Below are positions 24,325 to 33,052 of a stretch of 64,000 nt of DNA, piece by piece (the first letter of the stretch is position 1; every line of letters begins with the position of its first letter). This DNA comes from DATGZX01 sp035296965 (GTDB taxonomy: Bacteria; Planctomycetota; Planctomycetia; Gemmatales; Gemmataceae), in assembly GCA_035296965.1 (NCBI GenBank), contig DATGZX010000380.1, positions 132,288 through 196,287 on the forward strand, read 5' to 3'. Below the pieces are notes generated by a model, which saw nothing but the letters and a program-made list of their open reading frames with translations, was not told the origin of the DNA and ran no database searches. The translations under genes were made by a program, and so were the position numbers.

Positions 24325-26922
24325 CTAGACCTGCTCGAGTAATTCCGGAGGTGCCTCGCGAGTGCCTTTGCATTTGGGGTACTTGCTGCATCCCAGGAAA
24401 TAACCTCTTCGGCTGGGCCGGAGCTTCATCGCGGCGCCGCACTCGGGACAAGTTTCAGTCACCTCCACGGCAGGTACTTCTTTTCGGGCTGGCGGGGGCA
24501 TGGCAGCCTTGATTTGTTCCTTCAATTCCTCCGGTACAGGCTTGGTGCTTCGGCACTTGGGATATGCACTACACCCCAGGAACGGACCGCGCGCGCCGCG
24601 TTTGACGGCCATGGGCGCCCCGCACTTTTCGCACTTGACGCCCGTGTCGATCGGCTGGACCGGGTTCCCTGCTGCATCGACTTCCTTGGCATTGCGGCAC
24701 TTCGGATAACCTGTGCATGCCAGGAAGGGTCCGCGACGGCCCTCACGTAGCACCATGGGCTTGCCGCACTTATCGCAAACGTGCTCCGTCGGCTTACTTG
24801 CCAGGACCGGTTTGCCGTCATTGTCAAAATTCATCGTCGTCCGGCATTCCGGATAACCGCTGCAGCCCAGGAAGGGGCCCCGGGAGCCCATGCGCTGAAT
24901 CATCGGCTTGCCGCATGTTGGGCATTTGTGTTCGGTCGGCACGGGGGCTTGCTTCCCAGCCTCACCATTGACGGGCTTGGTGAAACTGCACTCCGGATAG
25001 CCTGAACAGCCGAGAAACTTGCTTCCGGTCTTTTTGCTGTAACGGACAACCAACGGCCGTTGGCACTGGGGGCATTTCTCATCGCTTTCTACCCCCTTCA
25101 CAGACTGCATTTTGGTTTTGGCCAATTCGAGCGCTTGCCGGAACGGCTCCCAGAACTCCGTCAGAACCTCGTCGCGAGGAACCTTGCGGGCTTCGATCTG
25201 GTCCAGCTCTTCCTCCATGTGACCGGTGAACTTGAGGTCCATCACCGTCGGGAAGTGCTCAACCAGGAGATCGGTCACAACCATGCCCAGCTCGGTCGCA
25301 TGGAAACGCCGTTCCTTCTGCTCGACGTAGCCGCGTTCCTGAATCTTGCTGATGATGGCGGCGTACGTGCTTGGCCGCCCAATACCTTCTTTCTCCAGCG
25401 ATTTCACCAGAGAGGCCTCGCTATAGCGGGGCGGCGGCTGCGTAAAGTGCTGCGTCGACAACAATTCCAGCAAGTCCAGCGGCTGCTTTTCTTGAAGTGC
25501 AGGGAGGAGGGTGTCTTCTTGCTTTCCGCCGGGGGGAAGCACGCGGCGATAGCCGTCGAACCTCAAGATCTTGCCTTGAGACTTGAATATGCCTTCGCTG
25601 GCCCGCACCTCGATATTCGTAACGGCAAACTCCGCCGGCGTCATCTGGCTGGCAACGAAACGGTTATAGATCAGCGTGTAGAGCTTGAGCAGGTCCTGAG
25701 GCAAATAGCGTGCGACCTTTTCAGGGGTGTATTCAAGATCTGTCGGGCGGACGGCCTCATGCGCCTCCTGGGCGCTCTTGCCCGAGGCATAGCGGTTGGG
25801 CTGAGATGGGAGGTACTTGGCCCCGTACTTCTTATCGATGGTTTCGCGGCACGCCTTGAGCGCGTCGTCGGAGACGCGCGTACTGTCCGTACGCATGTAA
25901 GTGATGAGTGCCACCGCGCCATCGCTGCCCAACTCAACGCCCTCGTAGAGCCTCTGAGCCAGCATCATCGTCTTCTTCGCCGTATAGTGAAGACGGATGC
26001 TTGCCTGCTGTTGCAAGGTGCTGGTAGTGAATGGAGCTGCGGGTCTTTCCAGCCGCTCTTTCTCTTCTACCTTGGAAACAACGTAAGGAGCTTCCTGGAG
26101 GGCAGCCACGATCTCCGTAGTATCTTCTTCATTGTGGGACTCGAACTTCTTGCCGGCCCACTCGGCTAGTTCGGCCGCGAATGCGCCCTCGGGTACCTTT
26201 AGGGCCTTTTGCGTCGCCTCCTCCTGGGAGTCATCCTCTGTCTCTGTTTTCGCCGCGGCTTTGCTTTTGCCGGTTTTGGCCTTCGTCTTGCTCGGCTTCT
26301 TGACGAGGTCTTCCGGCGCCAGAACGGCCGTGATCTTCCAGTACTCCTCGGGCTTGAACTGCTGAATTTCGCGCTCGCGATCCACAATGAGCCGCACGGC
26401 CACGGATTGCACCCGGCCCGCGCTCAGCCCGCGGGCGACCTTTGTACGGAGGAGAGGGCTGAGCTTGTAGCCCACCACGCGGTCCAGAAAGCGCCGGGCT
26501 TCCTGGGCAGCGACCCGGTCCATATCGATGGTGCCCGGCCGGGCAAACGCTTCTTGAATGGCACGCTTGGTGATTTCATTGAACGTGACCCGGTGCGTGC
26601 GCTCATCTGTGAGTCCCAGGGCTTCTTTCAGATGCCAGGCGATCGCCTCGCCCTCGCGATCTGGGTCAGGAGCGAGGTACACATCTCCCGATTTGGCCGC
26701 CTGTTTCTTGAGCGCGGCAAGCACATCCTTGCGATCTTGGAGCGGTCGGTATGTCGGTACCCAGCCGTTTTCGATATCGATGCCGAAATCCTTCTTGGGC
26801 AAATCGCGAACATGGCCTTTGCTGGCGGCCACCTCGAAATCCGGTCCCAGGTATTTGTGGATGGTCTTTGCCTTGGCGGGTGACTCAACGATCACCAGAC
26901 TCTTTTTCTTCCGTGCTGCCAC
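24325..26922 (-). CDS. topA: DNA topoisomerase I with five C-terminal zinc ribbons
   Basis: An 865-residue type IA topoisomerase. The TOPRIM domain is at the start (LVIVESPAKAKTIHKYLG; DPDREGEAIAWHL), the catalytic Tyr lies in ITYMRTDSTR near residue 342, and FTTSTLQQQASIRL is conserved. A basic and acidic insert of about 40 residues interrupts the core near residue 210-250. Residues 612-865 hold five CxxC...GCSxYPxC type zinc ribbons, against three or so in E. coli. It relaxes negative supercoils. The GTG start at 26922 has GAGGAG 7 bases upstream. Confidence 0.97.
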   Translation of the reverse strand: MAARKKKSLVIVESPAKAKTIHKYLGPDFEVAASKGHVRDLPKKDFGIDIENGWVPTYRPLQDRKDVLAALKKQAAKSGDVYLAPDPDREGEAIAWHLKEALGLTDERTHRVTFNEITKRAIQEAFARPGTIDMDRVAAQEARRFLDRVVGYKLSPLLRTKVARGLSAGRVQSVAVRLIVDREREIQQFKPEEYWKITAVLAPEDLVKKPSKTKAKTGKSKAAAKTETEDDSQEEATQKALKVPEGAFAAELAEWAGKKFESHNEEDTTEIVAALQEAPYVVSKVEEKERLERPAAPFTTSTLQQQASIRLHYTAKKTMMLAQRLYEGVELGSDGAVALITYMRTDSTRVSDDALKACRETIDKKYGAKYLPSQPNRYASGKSAQEAHEAVRPTDLEYTPEKVARYLPQDLLKLYTLIYNRFVASQMTPAEFAVTNIEVRASEGIFKSQGKILRFDGYRRVLPPGGKQEDTLLPALQEKQPLDLLELLSTQHFTQPPPRYSEASLVKSLEKEGIGRPSTYAAIISKIQERGYVEQKERRFHATELGMVVTDLLVEHFPTVMDLKFTGHMEEELDQIEARKVPRDEVLTEFWEPFRQALELAKTKMQSVKGVESDEKCPQCQRPLVVRYSKKTGSKFLGCSGYPECSFTKPVNGEAGKQAPVPTEHKCPTCGKPMIQRMGSRGPFLGCSGYPECRTTMNFDNDGKPVLASKPTEHVCDKCGKPMVLREGRRGPFLACTGYPKCRNAKEVDAAGNPVQPIDTGVKCEKCGAPMAVKRGARGPFLGCSAYPKCRSTKPVPEELKEQIKAAMPPPARKEVPAVEVTETCPECGAAMKLRPSRRGYFLGCSKYPKCKGTREAPPELLEQV

Positions 26923-26984
26923 CGTGAGGCTCCTCTGTGCGGCTGCGGCCTGGTTAGGGCAAGCTCGCTCGTATCGGGTTGACG

Positions 26985-27012
26985 TTGTGTTTCACCGCGA
27001 ACTCACTACAAT
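26985..27012 (+). promoter_or_regulatory. Possible promoter of the PpiD-like gene
   Basis: TTGTGT (26985-26990) and TACAAT (27007-27012) are 16 bases apart, about 110 bases before the ATG at 27122. The TTGACG just upstream would give too long a spacer. Weak support from sequence alone. Confidence 0.3.
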
Positions 27013-27121
27013 CGCTATTTTGGTTAGTCTGCCACTCACCCATACTACACGGCTTTGTCAAGTGTCAAGTCCGGCGCCGTTATTCATGGCCGAATCGTCT
27101 GTCATAAGTTGAGGATGGCTA

Positions 27122-29671
27122 ATGGCTTTCAATCCGTTCCATACCTTCCGTAAACATCAGAAGGTTCTGTTCGCAGGGCTGACGATCCTCTGCATGTTCA
27201 CCTTCGTCGCCATGAGCGGGGTTTCGGCCGGCGGCGACGTGTTTTCTGAGCTGGTGCGCCTTTTTGGAGGCCAGTCCCGCGGCAAGACAGAGGTGGCAAA
27301 CCTCTACGGCAAATCGATCGATCAACAGGAGATCGTATTCCTGAGACAACAGCGCCGGCTCGCCAATGAGTTCATGGCTTTTGCTACCCAGGAGGCCCAA
27401 AGAAAACTGATCGACGACGTCTTAAAGACAGTACCGGAATTCGATAAGAATCTTCAGCAACAGCTGCAAAAGGTCGGGAGTTCTCGGCAATTAGCTGCTT
27501 ATCCTGAATTCGGTCGATTGGCGGAATATTATCGACAACTCAACATGATGATACGTCGCCTCCAAATTCTCCAGACGAGCTTAGGCAGCGAGAAGAAGGA
27601 TGCTTCAGCAACAAAAATTGCTGCCCTGGTGAATGTCTTCGAGCGTGAGATCCTACAGAGTCAGAACGAAGGACTTGAAGGGAGATCAGGCCTTTATTTT
27701 GGGGGCAGTCTTACACTCGATGGACTACTCGATTTCTTGATTTGGAAGCACCAGGCCGACGCCTTGGGAATTCAGCTCAAGACCGAAGACGTTAAGCTGG
27801 CCATCAACTTGGAGACCTGGCACTCTTTGTCCGGAGACGACGCCAACAAAATTCTGAATTACATGAATTCCCGGGAGAGCCGCATATCTCCCCAGCAGCT
27901 CCTCAATGCCCTGAACGATGAGTTTCGGGTACGCTTGGCCCGTGCCGCTTTCACCGGGTTCGATCCCGAAGGGGCAATTCGGACGCCCGCTTTCGTCACG
28001 CCCGCTGAACTATGGGAGTTCTACCGGAAAAATCGCACGATGGTCAGCGTGACCATGCTTCCTGTTCCCGTGAGCAAGTTTGTAGCGCGGGTCAAAGAGC
28101 AGCCGACCACAGATGAACTGAAGGAACTCTTCGAGAAGTACAAGGAGGTGGAATATGCTCCATTCAGGGCGACGCCCGGATTCAAACAGCCCAGACGCGT
28201 GCGAGTGGAATGGATCGAAGCGTCCACAGATAGGGGTGCAACTCAAAAGGCGGCTCGCCAAATCCTCCTCTCACTTCTCGCCGGGTCGGTTGGCCAGCCG
28301 CTGCAGGGTCCCGCTCTGCTTATTCCTATTCTCAACGAGTATGAGTACGAAAAGTCTGGCTTAAGGATCCCCGGCCTTACTGAATCCGGCTTCAGCCTGG
28401 TTTTTTATTCCTATGCCTATCAGCGGCGGGCGGATGCTGCTGCAAGCATAGTTGGCCAGTTCACGGGATTGCTTGGGACCGCAGGCAGCCCTCTCAGCAG
28501 CGTCATAGGTGCGCAGGGCAGTGCCGTGCTCCGAGAATCAAAGTCGCTGGCCAGGGCGGTCGAGCGAGAAGCACAAAACCGCGTGCCGACCGCACTCGGC
28601 TTCTTGGCGCCTGCTTTTATCGGCAACCCAATATCGAAAGCAGTTACTCTTTCTGCTTTGTCGAAACCGGATGCCTGGACGGAGCAATACCTCCCGCTGG
28701 AAGTAGTGCAGGCCGAGATCGTGGCGAAGGTCGAAGAGCAGGTCTCCAAGGAACTTGTCAACACTGCGCTGGACGATTTCAAAAAGGAACTCGACAAGCA
28801 CAAGACGCAACGAGAGCAATTTGTTAAAGACGAGGCCAAGCGCCGCGGTTGGAAGTTTGGAGGTAGCGAACGCTGGGACGATATTTACGACGTCGTGGGC
28901 GACGCAGGGCTCAAACCATTGCGAGAGGCCTACCAGAAAAGCAACGGGCAGATCGATCCCAAGAACAAGCAGTTCGGAGAGCGATTCTTCTCCGACACGT
29001 TAAGCGGCCAGCCGCCAAAGCTTTATGATCCGGAGCAACTGGGCCGCGAGGGAAATATCTTCCTTTGTTGGAAAACCGCCGATGAGAACGCAAGGGTCCT
29101 GTCGTTCACCGATGCACTACCGCAAGTTGAGAAAGCTTGGCGACTCGATAGGGCACGAGCCTTGGCCGAAGCAGAGGCGAAGAACATCGAATCCGAGGCT
29201 AAAGCCGACGCGCTGAAGCATCTGCCCGCGCAGGCCAAGAAAGCGGGCCTAAGCATGATCGACGTCAACGCCGTCGCAAGATTGAGAAGGAAGCCGATGG
29301 CGCTGGCTGGTCTTGGCGACGATTACGAGTTTTATCAGGTTCCCGAGGACAAGATTGAATTTCCTGCCGGCGATTTCGTGAGCCAGGTCCTGGAGATGAA
29401 GACTCCGGGCGAAACGAGGATTCTTAGCAACGACCCCAAGGATACCTACTATGTTGCGGCCCTGACTCTTCGAGTCGAGCCAAGCGTTCGCGAATTCGAG
29501 AAGGACACCAGCACGTTGGCTATCCAATTCGAGAGCGCTTTGTTGGGAAGACTCGAGAGCGAGCGACGCGTGGAGTACATTAAAGGCGTGCTCGATCAGC
29601 TCCGCGCCCAAGCACGCTTAAGAATCGAAGAGGATCGACGCAGCATGGTGTCAGAGCGGGGAAACGATTGA
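27122..29671 (+). CDS. Large membrane-anchored PpiD/SurA-like periplasmic protein
   Basis: An 849-residue protein with a short cytoplasmic basic start and one N-terminal membrane helix (FNPFHTFRKHQKVLFAGLTILCMFTFVAM, in segments), like PpiD. A SurA-N-type region follows (VANLYGKSIDQQEIVFLRQQRRL ... LDDFLIWKHQADALGIQL-like). No rotamase motif is recognisable in the middle, and a long helical, charged region (residues 520-700) precedes the C-terminal part. It probably works as a periplasmic chaperone of exported proteins. The ATG at 27122 has AGGA upstream. The family assignment rests on architecture and N-terminal similarity, so is tentative. Confidence 0.65.
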   Translation: MAFNPFHTFRKHQKVLFAGLTILCMFTFVAMSGVSAGGDVFSELVRLFGGQSRGKTEVANLYGKSIDQQEIVFLRQQRRLANEFMAFATQEAQRKLIDDVLKTVPEFDKNLQQQLQKVGSSRQLAAYPEFGRLAEYYRQLNMMIRRLQILQTSLGSEKKDASATKIAALVNVFEREILQSQNEGLEGRSGLYFGGSLTLDGLLDFLIWKHQADALGIQLKTEDVKLAINLETWHSLSGDDANKILNYMNSRESRISPQQLLNALNDEFRVRLARAAFTGFDPEGAIRTPAFVTPAELWEFYRKNRTMVSVTMLPVPVSKFVARVKEQPTTDELKELFEKYKEVEYAPFRATPGFKQPRRVRVEWIEASTDRGATQKAARQILLSLLAGSVGQPLQGPALLIPILNEYEYEKSGLRIPGLTESGFSLVFYSYAYQRRADAAASIVGQFTGLLGTAGSPLSSVIGAQGSAVLRESKSLARAVEREAQNRVPTALGFLAPAFIGNPISKAVTLSALSKPDAWTEQYLPLEVVQAEIVAKVEEQVSKELVNTALDDFKKELDKHKTQREQFVKDEAKRRGWKFGGSERWDDIYDVVGDAGLKPLREAYQKSNGQIDPKNKQFGERFFSDTLSGQPPKLYDPEQLGREGNIFLCWKTADENARVLSFTDALPQVEKAWRLDRARALAEAEAKNIESEAKADALKHLPAQAKKAGLSMIDVNAVARLRRKPMALAGLGDDYEFYQVPEDKIEFPAGDFVSQVLEMKTPGETRILSNDPKDTYYVAALTLRVEPSVREFEKDTSTLAIQFESALLGRLESERRVEYIKGVLDQLRAQARLRIEEDRRSMVSERGND

Positions 29672-29877
29672 ATCTTTTCGCCCGATGCGATCTGACCGCG
29701 TAGAACGAAGTCATTACTCCTCCCCCAAATGCCAGCTGGGCAGCCCGCAACGCGCAGATGCATTAATCAATTATTAACATGCGGATTCGCGCGTTGCAAT
29801 CGCCTTGCGCAGCCATTAAAACCAATATATTCGGTTCGAACGCCGGTTTTGGCTGAGAGAGAGGATGCGGCTGCACG
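29672..29877. other. Intergenic region with 9-bp inverted repeat
   Basis: GCAACGCGC (29747-29755) and GCGCGTTGC (29789-29797) are perfect complements around an AT-rich stretch of 33 bases. It precedes the signalling module, so it may be a regulatory site or an end of the preceding transcript. Confidence 0.35.
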
Positions 29878-30807
29878 ATGGCGCTTTTCATACGCGTCTA
29901 TTTCAATGCCGTCTTCGGGGCGCTAGGCGGACTCCTCGGCTGGATGCTCTTTGGCATCTTTGGCGACAAGAGTTCGAGCAGCGCGGCTCAGGAATTGTTT
30001 GGCGGCGCCCTGATTGGCGGCTTCATCGGCTACCTTGTCGTCAGCGTCGAGGCGATTCGTGATCGGTCGCTGATTCGCTTCTGCCGCTTGGCGTCTTATG
30101 GCGTCATCCTGGGGGCGGCCGGCGGGGCCCTGGGCATGTGGCTTGGGGAAAAAGTCAATTACTACCTCGTACATGGGCTCCTTACAGCGGGTACATTGCG
30201 CGCGATCGGCGAAGTCCTTTCACGCGGACTGGGGTGGATGCTCCTTGGATTAGCCGTGGGCCTCAGCGAGGGAATTGCGGGCCGCTCACTTGGCAAGCTC
30301 AGCTACGGCACGATGGGAGGCGCCATCGGCGGCTTCGTTGGCGGCGCTCTTTTTGGCTTGCTCAAGGCGCTGGAACGGGCATCAGACAGTAGCGGTCACC
30401 TCTGGGGAGGCGCCATGGGCCTGGTTATCCTGGGCGCTTGCATCGGTGGCTTTTCAGCCCTAGTGCAAGGGGTGTTTCAGCCCGCCTCGATTCGCGTTGT
30501 GCGCGGGTGGCAAGAGGGCCGCGAGTATCCCTTGCTCAAAGTCGATAACCTCCTGGGCCGCGACGAGGGCGCCGACATCGCTCTCTTTCGGGACAAACTG
30601 GTAGAAAAACGCCACGCCGTCATTCAACGCAACGGCAATCGATTCATCTTGCACAATAACGAAGCTCCCGCAGCAAACACCCGCGTGAACGACGAGCCGG
30701 TGCCGCAGTTCCGAAATCTCCAGGACGGGGACCGGATCCAGCTCGGCAACATCGTGCTCCGATTCCAAATGCGGGCGGCAAAGATTAGGGAAAAAGTAAA
30801 CAAGTAA
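29878..30807 (+). CDS. Glycine-zipper membrane protein with C-terminal FHA domain
   Basis: A 309-residue protein. Residues 1-205 hold five or six glycine-rich hydrophobic segments (GALGGLLGWMLFGIFGD, GGALIGGFIGYLVV, GAAGGALGMWLGE, GGAIGGFVGGALFGLL, GLVILGACIGGFSALV), a repeating glycine-zipper pattern. The FHA domain spans about 212-300 (LKVDNLLGRDEGADIAL, VEKRHAVIQ, NLQDGDRIQLGNIVLRF), with the GR and RH residues used to bind phosphothreonine. It is a likely membrane receptor for a phosphorylated partner. It opens the six-gene signalling module on the + strand and carries no catalytic domain. Confidence 0.8.
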   Translation: MALFIRVYFNAVFGALGGLLGWMLFGIFGDKSSSSAAQELFGGALIGGFIGYLVVSVEAIRDRSLIRFCRLASYGVILGAAGGALGMWLGEKVNYYLVHGLLTAGTLRAIGEVLSRGLGWMLLGLAVGLSEGIAGRSLGKLSYGTMGGAIGGFVGGALFGLLKALERASDSSGHLWGGAMGLVILGACIGGFSALVQGVFQPASIRVVRGWQEGREYPLLKVDNLLGRDEGADIALFRDKLVEKRHAVIQRNGNRFILHNNEAPAANTRVNDEPVPQFRNLQDGDRIQLGNIVLRFQMRAAKIREKVNK

Positions 30808-30923
30808 AAAGAAAGAAGGAAAATGGGAAAAAGCGAAGGCAGCATGCGCGCCGGTGCGCAGTTGCTTGATTCTTCTCCGTTTGCCCTTACGCCGCCATGA
30901 GCTTTCGTTTTTCCTAGTCTCTT

Positions 30924-32744
30924 ATGCTCCTGTGCCCTCGCTGTCAGCACCCGAATCCCCAAGAAGCGCGTTACTGCTACTTCGATGGCGCGGAGCTGCG
31001 CTCCGGAGAAAACCGTGCGGCCGCCCAGAAGCTGACGCGTCTGCCTCATGAGTTCGTTTTTCCCTCGGGTCGGCGCTGCCAATCCTATGACGATCTTGCC
31101 CGCGGCTGCCAGGAAGAATGGGATGTCGCGCGCGGACTGTTGCGCCAGGGCGTCTTTCGTCAATTCATGGCCAGTGCCGGTCGAATGGACTTGGCACAGG
31201 CCGCTCAGGATGCCAAGGAACAAGCCGATTCGGACCTGGGGCTTGAGGCATTCCTTGGCCGGCTACCGGTTTCGATCGAGCAAGGACCTCGATTGGATCT
31301 CAGCCCGCGGCGCATCATCCTGGGCACACTGCATGTAGGCGATTCCAAACAAGTCCGCCTCACCGTGATCAATCAGGGCAAGGGTCTGTTGCGCGGCACG
31401 CTGGCCGTTGCCGAAGGAATTTCATGGCTGCGGTTGGGTACGGACAAGGGCAACGGGGAATGCGCGATCAAGACTGCTCATGAGCAGCAAGTAATTCTCC
31501 GCGTTGATACGCGCGCTCTGGCAGCGCCACAGAAGTACTCGGCAAAGCTTACCGTCATCACCAACGGCGGCATTGTGGAGGTCCCCGTACGGCTCGACCT
31601 GGCCGTGCACCCCTTCCCTCGGGCGCCGTTTCAAAGCGTCGGCACCCCCCGCGAGATGGCGGAAAAAATGCGCGTTCAACCCAAGCCCGCAGTTCCCCTG
31701 TTGGAAAGCGGCGAGGTCGCTCGCTGGTTTGCGGTGAATGGCTGGTCCTATCCGGTTCTTGGTCCGCCGGCGAAGGGCATTGCCGCGGTGCAACAGTTCT
31801 TCGAGGGCATGGGACTTTCCAAGCCACCTACAGTGCAGCTCGCTGAGCCAGAGCTCAGAGTCACCTGCCCCCACGGAGAGCCGGTACACGGGGAACTCCG
31901 TCTGCGCACCGATGCGAAAAAGTGGGTCTATGCCTGGGCTGAGAGCGACGTGCCCTGGCTTCGTATCGCGGACCAAAATGTAAGTGGACCGCAGCAGGCA
32001 GTTATTGCCTTTGATGTCGCTTGCGAAAGCCTGGAACCGAATCTGCTCCACGAGGCAAAAGTTGCCATCGTAACGAATGCCGGCCAGAAGCTAAGCGCTG
32101 CCGTCCTGGTGGAAGTGCATCGGCCTCAAGTGGCCCTGCGCAGACGAGTTTTCCGGCCGGTCTTGGTGGGTGCCCTTGCAGGGGTATTGATCCGCCTGTT
32201 GCTCGGTATTCCGGCCGATCTTTATGCTCGTGTGCTGGCCGCCCCCGCGAATAGTTCCCTGCCCCCGGGCTCCTACGCGAGTTGGTTGCAATCGCCTTTT
32301 GCAGAGCCAGGCTCGGTCAAGCACTTTGTCCTGGCAACCTGGTGGATCGGTGCTGTCCTAGGGGCGGTCATCTTGAAGCTGCGGGGCAGCCGCATTACTG
32401 ACGTCCTCTGCGGCCTCATCGCCGGGGCCATGGCAGGGCTCGTCGGAAGTGCAACTCTGGCAGCCTTGTTGCCCGTTAGCGATCTGTTGGCACGTATGCT
32501 CTGGCCCTTCCTTGGCGCCAGGACAGGCCTCGCCAGTCATTCTGGTTCGGTCTGGCTTTGGACTGCTGCCTGGATCATTCTGGCTGCCGCAACCTGGTCG
32601 CTTTGGGGTGCCCTTTTCGGCGTTTTTCTCGCGAGCATGGGCGAGGCAGGAAGAGAGATTCTGCTGCGAATCGGTACGATCCTATCCTGGCTCTCTCGGC
32701 GCTTTGGGATGCGTGGTGCGGCGGAATATTTTGCGGCACAATGA
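30924..32744 (+). CDS. Zinc-ribbon / Ig-like repeat / membrane protein
   Basis: A 606-residue protein. It begins with a partial zinc ribbon (LLCPRCQHPNPQEARYC; the fourth ligand position reads Asp). Residues 115-220 and about 305-390 look like two Ig-like (ASH/MSP type) beta modules with the LTVINQGKGLLRGTLAV and VPWLRIADQNVSGPQQAVIAF patterns. The C-terminal third has several hydrophobic segments (VLVGALAGVLIRLLLGI, WWIGAVLGAVILKL, GLIAGAMAGLVGSATLAALL, WIILAAATWSLWGALFGVFL). It may scaffold the neighbouring kinase at the membrane. No enzyme motif is seen. Confidence 0.65.
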   Translation: MLLCPRCQHPNPQEARYCYFDGAELRSGENRAAAQKLTRLPHEFVFPSGRRCQSYDDLARGCQEEWDVARGLLRQGVFRQFMASAGRMDLAQAAQDAKEQADSDLGLEAFLGRLPVSIEQGPRLDLSPRRIILGTLHVGDSKQVRLTVINQGKGLLRGTLAVAEGISWLRLGTDKGNGECAIKTAHEQQVILRVDTRALAAPQKYSAKLTVITNGGIVEVPVRLDLAVHPFPRAPFQSVGTPREMAEKMRVQPKPAVPLLESGEVARWFAVNGWSYPVLGPPAKGIAAVQQFFEGMGLSKPPTVQLAEPELRVTCPHGEPVHGELRLRTDAKKWVYAWAESDVPWLRIADQNVSGPQQAVIAFDVACESLEPNLLHEAKVAIVTNAGQKLSAAVLVEVHRPQVALRRRVFRPVLVGALAGVLIRLLLGIPADLYARVLAAPANSSLPPGSYASWLQSPFAEPGSVKHFVLATWWIGAVLGAVILKLRGSRITDVLCGLIAGAMAGLVGSATLAALLPVSDLLARMLWPFLGARTGLASHSGSVWLWTAAWIILAAATWSLWGALFGVFLASMGEAGREILLRIGTILSWLSRRFGMRGAAEYFAAQ

Positions 32745-33052
32745 TTGGGGAGTAATTGCGAATAACTACGAAGGCGTAATGGGCTATTCCGACCAGAGAA
32801 GCTCAGTCAGTGGCTTCTGCTTTGGGGGCCTTGCCAGAGGTAACAACGGCAGCCCGCCATGCCATGACGCGGTTGTCCGGAGGGCGCTTTTTTGTGGAGA
32901 GGTTTATGGTATGCTAAAAATGATCGGACCGAGCGTCTTGCTGCTCAACTCTCCGCGTAAGCGTAGGATTCGCCACCACCGCTCGAAAAATCGGACGATT
33001 GGCGTGAATATACGGGTGGAGTGCTTCGTATTAACTTGAGAGGTCAACAACG
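32745..33052. other. Intergenic region before the VWA gene
   Basis: About 308 bases with no convincing gene. The + strand has TGG-TATGCT (32907-32915), an extended -10 candidate about 140 bases before the VWA start, but no good -35. A shadow frame of 196 codons (32449-33039) overlaps the previous gene's 3' end and continues here; it has no motifs. Confidence 0.4.

Noticed and set aside
25060..26169. 369-codon + strand open frame
   Set aside because: Antisense of topA; no motif, no ribosome binding site.
32449..33039. 196-codon open frame before the VWA gene
   Set aside because: Overlaps the 3' part of the zinc-ribbon/Ig gene in another frame and has no recognisable features.
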